DNA of 64,000 nt. It comes from Vigna angularis. Its lineage: Eukaryota > Streptophyta > Magnoliopsida > Fabales > Fabaceae. Under the pieces are notes generated by a model that saw only the letters and a list, made by a program, of their open reading frames with translations, had not been told where the DNA came from and made no database searches. The stretch covers positions 26,277,501 through 26,341,500 of the forward strand of contig NC_068975.1 of NCBI RefSeq assembly GCF_016808095.1, given 5' to 3'. The position numbers and the translations under genes are program-made. Positions 54,840-64,000 of the stretch are shown piece by piece (the stretch's first letter is position 1; each line of letters starts with the position of its first letter).

Positions 54840-57800
54840 TCACCTGCTTTGAACTAGTCTGTAATTTAGAACCAAGTCCTCTGTTTTCTTCCATATATAA
54901 GCTCGCACTGTGGCCAAGCTCATTTCAGGAGATAGGACCTGCAAATAAACCAAAAGGATGACTAAATGCAGATTACTTAAATGATAAATAGTATCATGCA
55001 AAATAAAGTCAAATAAAAACAACATTCAGTCTTTGGGCCAAATGATATTTTAAAAAAAAATATTATCATCATCTCCAACCAGTAAAAGGTGCAATAAGTT
55101 TAATAACTTGATTAAAACACAAAATGGAAAATAAAGGTGGTAACACACAAGAACAGTTAAGACTAGAGATCAAATACAAGTACTACAGTCTATTTTAAGA
55201 CTGCAATACAATAGTAAAAAGGTCAACTAGGAGTGTATAATATCTGAAATTGAGTTTTATAACAAAGGGCTTACCAGTAGGTTAAGAATTTAAGAAGAAA
55301 GTCATCTCAAACCTTATTATCAGTTCATCTTGTGATATCCAGTGAAAAAAAAATCTAACACGATGAATAATACCACTACTAAAAGAAATCCCAGCTTTAA
55401 GAAACATTCCACTGAGTTTTGGGATAATCAAATCAAGATTATTTAAACCATATAAACCCTAATATTCTGCCCTGCATCATGGACTCCAGAAGTCGGTTAA
55501 AATAGTAACTTCGTAATTGCAAATTAGAAACCAACATCCACACTACATAATTCTAACAAGCTTAAATATGTTTTTAATTCTTCAAATTTGTATCACTCTT
55601 TCCTATAGTCCACCAAATTAAAAATTGTCTTCATTTAGCCTTGAATTAAAAAAATTGTTAGTTGGATCCTTACGTACTAAAGACGTTACACTAGTTGCTA
55701 ATGTGGCTAACGTCCATGTCAACAATAACGTGTACCTAAACTAATTATATGAAAATTCACTTTTTAAATTTATTAGCTAAAATATAATTTTAATCTCTCT
55801 CAAATTTAGGTCAAATTTAAAGTCCCCAACTAAATGTGATTTTTGTCTCTCAAATTTGAAATTGATTTTTTAATCCAAAAAGTTAAAAATATATTTTAGT
55901 TGCCCAAATCTCAAATGATTTTTAGTCCCCTTAAATTTAAATATTAATTTTTTAATCCTCTAATTTTGAAATAACTCATTTTAGTTCGTAAAGTTTTTAA
56001 AGAATCTACATACTAAATTAAGAAATGAAAATGAATAATTGAAAACTTCATTAATAGTTCTACGTCTCTATTCAAGGTGAAAAACAAATTAAATAGAATA
56101 AAAGGAGAATATAGGCAGGTAGTGGGAATTGATCCCACATCATTAATTTGGAAGGCATACTATAGTCAACATTGATTCACCGTTTTGAATTAATGTCTCT
56201 GATTCAAAACTCCATACTTTAAAAAAAAATTAAAGGAAGGATATCTTAAAAAAATCCCTTAAAATCTATGTCAACCCTTTTGTATTGTATAAATGAGTTT
56301 AAGTGAATAACACTGTTTTCCAACAATTTTAGAGATACGATTTATCCCAATTTTAAACTTCAGAAGTTTTAAGTATAAAATAATGTTGAGGTCAATTTGT
56401 TTAGGAGTTTAAACCCCCAAAATCCAGTGAACCAAAAGGAAACATTGTATTCACACATTCTAGTTACAACCACTATATTTAATCTCAAAGTTAAAACTTA
56501 AGTCAAAACTTCATTCACAACAATGTGATAAAAAATAACGAATAAAGATAAGAATGAACTATATTTTGAAATGTCGGAGACTAAAAGAATACTTTAAATT
56601 TGGAACAGTAAAAAACTTATTCATAAATTTGAGGACTTATATTGTCAATTTTACATTTGAAGGACTAAAAAATAATTTTTAAGTTTGAGAAACTAAAATA
56701 AAGTTTTATCCAGATTTTAGGAACAAATATATATTTTGGAAAAAAAAAATAGAAAAATTGAATTTTCAAATCATTATCCTAGTTACACGAGACCAAAAAG
56801 AGCATTTTCTGAAATTCTGATACTAGAAGAACAATTTTTTAATTTGGAGGACTAAGAGAAAAAAATTATTCAAATTTGAGAGATTAAGAACATATTTAAG
56901 CCTTCTTCTAACAATATGTAATTTCTTCAATGACTTCCAGAAACACCAAGACGAAAAACTAAAATTGCAATCAGGTTAACAAATAGATTCTAGAAGACAA
57001 AAGGAATTGGAAAGTAAGCTAACCTCAGAAAAATAAAGCATGAAGTCAAGAACTTGGTCAATCACAGTATCATTTAAAAAACCATGCTATACTCATGCAA
57101 CGTCATAATATAAGACAAGTAAGCAACAAATTACTTGCCTGGTTGCTGCACAATATTTCAATAGAAGGTCTAAGCTTTTGCCAAGGCTTAAATCCAGATC
57201 GAAAGGATCCATCTCCAACTGTTTGATGCTGTGACTGTGAACCAGTAACCCCAGGGGCGAAACTACCATCAGCATTTAAGCTGTCCAAAGGTTTGTCAAG
57301 CACCATCTTCTCAATTACATAATTAATAACCTAAACCAACCAAAAGAAGACAAAGTTAAGTTCATCATAAGAAAATGTATCATCTACATGTGGTGATATG
57401 TTTAGAGAATCAAGGTTAACTTAAAAGCATGATCAGAGTTAACTTAAAAGCAGACGCTAAAAGAATCAAGGCAATTATTAATACCAATTGTCCATTAATA
57501 TATAAACTTACCTTGTGAATTCTTAATATACGTGGAGCACTTAGCTTCCCTTGGGTGACAATCTGGACTGAGGAGCCTTCACACGGCTGCAAATAGAAAC
57601 TGCATCTGCAGTGGGTATCACAAGAAAACACATATCAACGAGAGCATTATATAACTAGGCTGAGATTGTCATCATGGTCAGCCAATCAAATTCAAAGACA
57701 ATGTTCCATTTTTCCCTCTCTCTACACACACACACACACATATATATAAGAAAAAGAATTTAACTATGACTTTTAACCATATATAAATTGATTTCATGTT

Positions 57801-60800
57801 CAAAAATCCATGATAAGTACTACCATATTTTTGGGTATGATTAAATAGATGTAATCCTCAGAGTTAAGCAATTATGCTGAGGGAACAAAATATACAAATT
57901 GTCACAAGCACGACTTATTGCTCTCAACTACAACCACATATTCTAGGAAACTATTAAAATGGAAGGAAAAATAAAGAGGGGGGCAAAATTACTTAGTGTT
58001 TTCTCTGGGAGGTAACCGATTATTCAAGACACAATCAAGGCACCACCAGGGGAAGTCTTTCTCATCCTTAGTTCCATCTAAATCAGTAATTTTTTTCCTC
58101 CACGGACCTCCATGAGAGCCCTCAGTAATAATGGAAGGAGGGGAAGTAACTGAGAATTCAAACGGAGGATAAACCATAGTATCATTCTCAGAACTACCAT
58201 CAACCTCAATTCTTGAATGGGTAAGACTTCTAGAAGCAATATCTTTTCCAGATAATAACTCCCCATTAGCCGAAGCTGGGGATCCTGTTCTCTGCTTTCG
58301 TTTTCTCAACCAATGAGCCAGGAGCCCTTTAAGGGTTTCACGGCCCAAATTAACCTGCAGAATAACAGGCAACGATTTAGATTGTTCACTCATGACAACT
58401 AACTGACGAAAACATTTTCATTATGTCATTGTGTGCATGAATTGCATATTTCTTAAAACTATAAAGCTTCAAAACAGAACTCAGCTAATTTAGTTCAACA
58501 GACATAAAAATCTTGATGCTTCCATCATGACCAATATACTATGAACCAAGATAGGAATAATTCCAGATTGGGCAAGATTATGGACTAAAGATGGTATGAT
58601 GATTATGTGCCACACTAACTGCAATGAATCCCATGAAGATTAAGTGGTTGACACTTATACAGTTTCACGTCAATTATAGCCAATGCTAACAAGTAAATAA
58701 GGAGTTGACTTTAATTGTAGTGGCATACCAAAAACTAGGAGCAAAATTAATATAATTATAAATTTAAAAAAAGGGCAAATACATTTTTCAAGACAATGAT
58801 GCCATTACCTTATCATCTTCAGGCTTGCCGACAATGTTAAGATCTGCTGAATACATTTCTGCAGAAAAACACTGGGGTGTGTCCAAATGAACTGACAAGC
58901 TCCCAAGCCTGGTATCCACAGTAAACCATGCAGGAATGCTAACCTAAAGCAGCATTCGCAAAAATTAAAAGCTGGCTTGAACAAATAAAGTACAGAGAAC
59001 CGTGTCATCTTGCAAAGAAAAGAAAATATAATTGTTAAAAAAGAAATTCTTGATGTGAATCATACCATCTCAAATAACTCTTCCTTTTTCTCCTCAAATG
59101 AAACCTAGATAGTTCACAAGTAAAGCAAGAGCTATATTAGTTGAAACTTTGTAAATATCATTCATTTATTACAGTCAATCTTCTTCCCCGGCAAAAAGCA
59201 ATGTGATACAAGTTACAAATGAAAATGCAACCAGTTGTCACCTTTCCATAATCTTCAATCACAACGCCTTTAGTAATCTCCCAAAGTTTCACTGAACCAG
59301 ATGCATCCTTTGCCAAAAGTTATTCATCAGGTGAGAAAATAACAGACAAAGGTCATGTCAATATGCAGGGCATAAAAAATTACCAGAAAACATCACGGTT
59401 ACCTTTGTCAGCACATGCCTCTTATTATTCAAAACTCCATGTTGTACTATTGCAGGTGTACCAAGGATAGTTAAGGTAGGTTCTTTGTATACAGGAACCT
59501 ATTAGATCAGTAATTTCGACAATAAAGGGACAATTATTAGTTCTAAGAAAAAGAGAACCCAAAAGAAAATTATTTTCAACAAAAACTAGTTTAGAAGACA
59601 AAATCTGTCATATTCACTAACAGGAAGTACTAATATTGGATATCTAAGCTAACATGCCTAATCTATACATGTATATATGCAACTGGTATTATGAGAACCG
59701 AGAGCAACACAATGGAAGATAAACATATAAAAAATTAATATAGTAATTTTGTTTCAGAAATAAATGTAACATACAGGGGTAGATCCTTCCAGTGACACTC
59801 TTGCTCTTGAAAAAGACAAGTTTCCTGCTAAAAAAGAATTGCCTCTCTGGAAAATCTTTTCAGGGTTGCATCCTTCAGTGGGCCATCTATGAACTGAAGA
59901 GTCTGTTGATGCAACCCACATGTTATCACCGTGCAAAGCTAATTGAAGAATAGGGTGCTCGCCAGTACAAAGCAAACTACTCTCTCTGGTTTGCAAATCT
60001 GTCAAGTATAACTTAGGATATAAAAGAATACGACATTAGAAGATGGGGTTCGTGAGGTAAACAGGAAAAGGAGATGTTATGTCACATAAATTCAAGAAGT
60101 AACAATTAAAAAAAAAAATAGTTTGATGTTAATTTTAGTTGAAAGTTGCACTCACTGAAAAGTCTCTCCCCCCACTATAAACATGACTAAACGTTGGGGT
60201 GCTGGCAAGTGCCCAAACAGAATCTGTATGAACTGCATAAGAATGCACACATCTCTGCTGACCTATATCCCAAAGCCTGTGAGGAAAGATGGACAAATTA
60301 TTAGTCAACAACAAAACAAAACGAATTGAAATGCTTATAACTACTCCATATGCAACCATTACCTTATCATTGAGTCTGAAGATCCAGATAAACAATATCT
60401 GCAATGATGAACATCAAATCATCACAGCTGACTTGTTGAAAAAACATATTACTTAATTTGAACTAAACAAATTTATTCAGTGAAAAGATACATTGCTGTA
60501 TACAATGAAAAGAAACCCAAACACACTTTTCACTGTATGATTGACTATTAAACAAGTCCACTCTAACATAGTCAATCAAAGAATTAGGTTGTTCATGTGC
60601 ATTATTATCTACAGGTTGTGGGAAAACATAGAAATGCCAAATGAGCAAGATCAATGAGAAGAGAGAGACAGAATTTTATGATAATAAAGAAGTTAAAAAT
60701 AAAAAGGAGGAAAAGCAAGTTACAAACTTTAAAATATAATTGTAAACTGAAAAATAGCAACTAAAACTAGATTTCCACCCCCACACACCTGCCAGTAGAA

Positions 60801-63755
60801 TCCAGAAGCAGAGCCCTGATGTTATCTGTGTGCCCTTTTAGCTTTAGAGTCTTTGATCCTGTTCTTGCGTCCCAGACGCGCACAACCTAGAGAATCCCCC
60901 AAAAATGTGGAAGAAGAAACAAACCATGGTAAAGAAACATGCCACAAATTCAAGCTTCTAAAGCGATACATCTTTATATAATAAGCACAAACAAAGCACT
61001 TCCAATGTTTCAAAAGTTAAAAAGCCTCAACAAATCAGAGCATAGGCCATACTGTACCTTTTCAGTGCCACCAGACACGAGAATTGTTCCACTTTCATTT
61101 GTAGCTAATGCATAAACAGAATCTTTATGGCCTTTGGCAGCAATTGGAATGTATCCCTGAGTTTGATTAGTGTTCATGGACATATTGGTGCTTGAGTTAA
61201 TAGTTCGCAAGCTTGTCAATGGTAGTGAGTTGCCAGAACCATTGATACCATTTGAAGATTCGTCAACTGTACTGTCATTGCTCTTAGAGACTGGAGTGGT
61301 GGCAGCCTCTATATCCCATACAAAAACCTCCCCACCAAGGCCACCAGAGGCAACAATATTGCTCTAAAATGCATGACACTAATAAACAATCAAAGAATGG
61401 ATTTGACATTGATAATTCAACCAAATTATCTATCTGATTCAATGCATGACATATAGAAACAAGTTAACTATTTTCTTGATGCACGAAATAAGAAGCATAA
61501 AATGTTTGAAGGACGTTACATTTTTTCCTGCTGCTGCAAGGCATGTAACATAGTCAGAGTGTTGCCGAAGCGTCCTAGTACAAGTTCCAAGGGACAAGGC
61601 ATTCCATGTCTAACACACAAAAAAGAAGATGCAAATAATTATGAAAGTACTTGCATCATTTCAGAAGAGCAAGGATTGGTCGGAACAAAAAAGCTAGCCA
61701 CCAACAAACCTTGAGGGTAGTATCTGACGAACAAGAAACAAGTGTACTGTCACCAACAAGAACAGCGTCATTAACCTGCAAGAATAAAATAGCATTTATA
61801 AATTATGTATTCCATTGTACTTAAGCTGTTGTGCATGTGCTAAAGATTGTGCTGGTGTCAGGTTTTGTGGGTACAACTTAATGCTAACGAAACAGGGTTT
61901 TGGACTTCGGGGGAAAAAGTAAAAGTCGAAGAATGATCATAAGTTCAAAACATTGACATATTGAACAAAAAGAATTGCATAAATTTCTAACAACAATAAA
62001 TAATTAGACAAAAAGAGGATAATTTTGAAGGAAAAAATGTCCACTAGACATTTCAGCATATTATGAATTTTACAGTATAAGAGAAGGCAAGAGAAATAGA
62101 CAACCTAAAAACAAAGTTCAAGAATGCAGAGATAACTTTATCTCAAACAATACAAAACTCAAATTGAGTTGCACACGTGCACTTGCAGTTTTGGGTTATT
62201 TTACACATGAAAATCCAATAGGTTGTTATAGCCTTTTCCTTTTCAACCATACCTTCATAATTAGAATTAAGCTCGTTAAATTCAACACCTCAAATCATTA
62301 CAGACAGCAGGAAAGGATATACGATGAAGTACTCCACAAAAAATAAAATAAATAAAAGTGAATGTAAAATTCAGACCATTGAAGCCCTATTTTTGTAGAT
62401 GAAATTCTAAAAAGACGAAATACTCATCTTAGTATAAACATCCAATACACTCCACAAATAATCATAACCAAGATGGCAATACCACAACAATGAGAGCTCT
62501 TTTATACATAGCATGGTAAATAGATTTCCCACATTGCATTATACACTTTCTGACACCTTTTGACCTTTTGACCTTTTAAAAAAATGCATTATTAACAGTG
62601 TAACATAAAGTCCACCAAGAAATTCCTTGTGCAGGAAAAATGACAAAAATAGCTGCTGGGAGGTGTTCCATTGCAGATGAAGCTTTATGAAGTAACCATG
62701 ATTCAAAAACACTGCCATGTACCAGAAGTTACTAAATAAAAAGTAAAGTATTAAATGGAAGGGAAGAAAAAAAATAACACAAGGATTACCCAATCAACAT
62801 GAGATTCAAAAGTAGCCGAGCATGTTGCTCTATCCACAGATAGTACCCATCGCTTTAACCTGCCATCACGGCTCCCAGTGAAGAGATAATCAGACCCGTC
62901 AGATGCTTCAGATGTAAGCAGAGCCAAACAATTTATGCCTGCACAATGCTGCAGTAAAGAGCCAAGTTACAATTCTAGACTGTGCAACTAAGAGATCAAT
63001 CAAAATTGAAGAAAATTCAACAAAAACAAGAAATATTGAAAGAATAATATCTATGACTATAAAACCTTTCAAAGAAAAACACAAGTACCTGGCATAAAGG
63101 AGCCAAGTACTGTATGAACTATTCATGAAGATTTGATCAAATAGAATGTAAATATTGGGTAAATATTAAAAACCAAAAGGTCAAAATATGCAAACCACCA
63201 AGTGGGTCTAAGTCAAAGTAAAAAGAGAAATTAAAATTAAAATTTAGGGTAAACCTCCATCTTGGTATTTGTAAAATTCTTTCAAACGTGAATTAGTACA
63301 CACATGCTGTTTACTAAGACCAAATTTATGACAGCCAATAATCAAACATACTCACTAGAGCAGAATTTAAGTCACTGTATTGAGAGGAAGATTAAGTCAA
63401 AAGAACTTTTCAAGGACCAAAATGGGAATTCAAAAAATCCATTACATAGTATTTTCATCCAAGTAAAAAGATGTTTGCGTTTACTAAAATCAACCCAATC
63501 AGTTTCAACTAGTTAACAGATTTGGAAGCATAATATGAAAGAATTTTTTTGTAGGAGTGGATAAGGATAAAAATGCAACTACTAGAAGCAAGCATGAAAC
63601 TTGTATGCTACCCTGGAACAAATAAAATAAATAAGTAAACAAAACAGCGAGCTCACCTTAGTGTCATCAGAATCATTCAACACATAGGTTAATCTCTTCT
63701 CCTTGCGAGGACGAGTTGAGTTGTTTCCGTTGCTCGCACTACCCACGCGGTGCAT
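54840..63755 (-). CDS. WD40-repeat protein, WDR48/UAF1 homologue (At3g05090/LRS1 type)
   Basis: Animal WDR48 activates USP1/12/46 deubiquitinases; a plant relative (LRS1) affects lateral roots. Exons: 63755-63657, 62948-62790, 61775-61710, 61609-61520, 61363-61058, 60886-60789, 60398-60363, 60276-60156, 60011-59775, 59498-59403, 59307-59242, 59104-59066, 58943-58809, 58354-57993, 57605-57512, 57330-57139, 54938-54840; 764 aa, all phases agree. The N-terminal part is a WD40 propeller ([82 protein letters not shown]). The C-terminal part (from about residue 500) is the WDR48-specific region ([57 protein letters not shown]), ending LVQSR. The start MHRVGSASN follows a probable leader intron. Intron 16 has a GC donor and carries a transposon. 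Confidence 0.95.
54939..57138 (-). other. Terminal GC-AG intron of the WDR48-type gene
   Basis: The exon ending ..EILCSNQ is followed by CAG|GCAAGTAA (57139|57138). The next exon opens after TTTGCAG with [10 protein letters not shown]. Only the GC donor keeps the frame; the nearby GT (four bases further) would shift it. The intron is 2.2 kb and includes the 1.35 kb element at 55560-56905. Confidence 0.8.
55560..56905. mobile_element. 1.35 kb Mutator-like inverted-repeat element in WDR48-type intron
   Basis: Ends are inverse copies: GCTTAAATATGTTTTTAATT at left; GGCTTAAATATGTTCTTAAT as the complement of the right end. Similarity of the arms continues inward (CAAATTTG, TAGTCC.CCAAATTAAAAA). 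Exact 9 bp TTCTAACAA flanks both sides (55551-55559 and 56906-56914). No transposase frame remains, so it is non-autonomous. The ends resemble the 30716-31091 element. Confidence 0.85.
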
Positions 63756-64000
63756 TGCAGAAACTGTCAAGTACATAAATCATATAGCTTAAATAATATC
63801 CCCAGGGATAGATTGAGAAAATAATTCCACAACAGAAATTCTACATAGGATCATTTCCAACGGCAAATAAAATAAAACTAAACAAATCATATGTAGTTTA
63901 TGGATTATGGATTATGATCATTTATTTAACAAACGAAAGGCAGAAAAACTCTCTCAAGACACATCCAAATACACCCACTTTCACAGAAAGGCGTTACCTA
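63756..64000 (-). other. WDR48-type gene 5' leader, probable UTR intron
   Basis: A minus-strand acceptor (TTGACAG|TTTCTGCA) stands 8 bp before the ATG at 63755, so a 5' UTR intron is likely. The first exon is presumably near 63930-64000 or beyond the window. No promoter could be assigned. Confidence 0.4.

Noticed and set aside
55560..56905. Intact transposase gene inside the inverted-repeat element
   Set aside because: No open frame of useful length in either strand; non-autonomous.
1..64000. tRNA, rRNA or organelle-derived insertions
   Set aside because: No cloverleaf-like or rRNA-like segment was recognised by eye; only retroelement primer-binding sites match tRNA ends. A tRNAscan/Rfam run would settle it.

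Overview
This is a 64 kb stretch of nuclear DNA from a dicot plant. It is probably a papilionoid legume of the Phaseolus/Vigna type. The case rests on AT-rich, intron-rich genes, on five proteins each matching a land-plant family almost end to end, and on repeats of legume style. Genus is inference. No bacterial, organellar or viral genome segment is seen.

Five protein-coding genes all lie on the minus strand. From high to low coordinates they are: a WDR48/UAF1-type WD40 protein (54840-63755, 17 coding exons, 764 aa); a plastid phytyl ester synthase-type hydrolase/acyltransferase (34460-51643, 13 exons, 711 aa); a DRB2/3/5-type double-stranded-RNA-binding protein (26311-28703, 3 coding exons, 530 aa); a CDK-like protein kinase of the At1g54610 type (17324-21073, 7 exons, 578 aa); and HASTY/exportin-5 (first 18 exons, 54-14050, running off the left edge). 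Exon borders were read from splice sites and checked for codon phase. All junctions use GT-AG except one apparent GC-AG intron in the WDR48-type gene. The genes do not form an operon. HASTY and the DRB protein are both in small-RNA-related families, but nothing here shows joint function.

Mobile DNA is concentrated in introns and between genes. One Ty1/copia element (about 4444-9177) lies antisense inside a 6.5 kb HASTY intron. A composite of two copia elements (37700-46690) fills a 10.2 kb intron of the phytyl ester synthase gene: an inner element with nearly continuous gag-pol (38128-42969) sits inside an outer element that lacks the region from mid-RT to RNase H. The outer LTRs are about 3% diverged but the inner LTRs about 15%, the reverse of what simple nesting predicts. 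The left outer LTR plus flank is also present as a perfect 224 bp tandem duplication. Other mobile DNA: a solo gypsy-type LTR with an exact 5 bp target duplication (32025-33729), several Mutator-like fold-back elements (two with exact 9 bp target duplications, at 30716-31091 and 55560-56905), other MITE-like fold-backs, and a decayed gypsy gag remnant.

No new defence system or gene cluster was found. The best leads are the composite retrotransposon, the fresh LTR duplication, the GC-AG intron and the conserved gene order.
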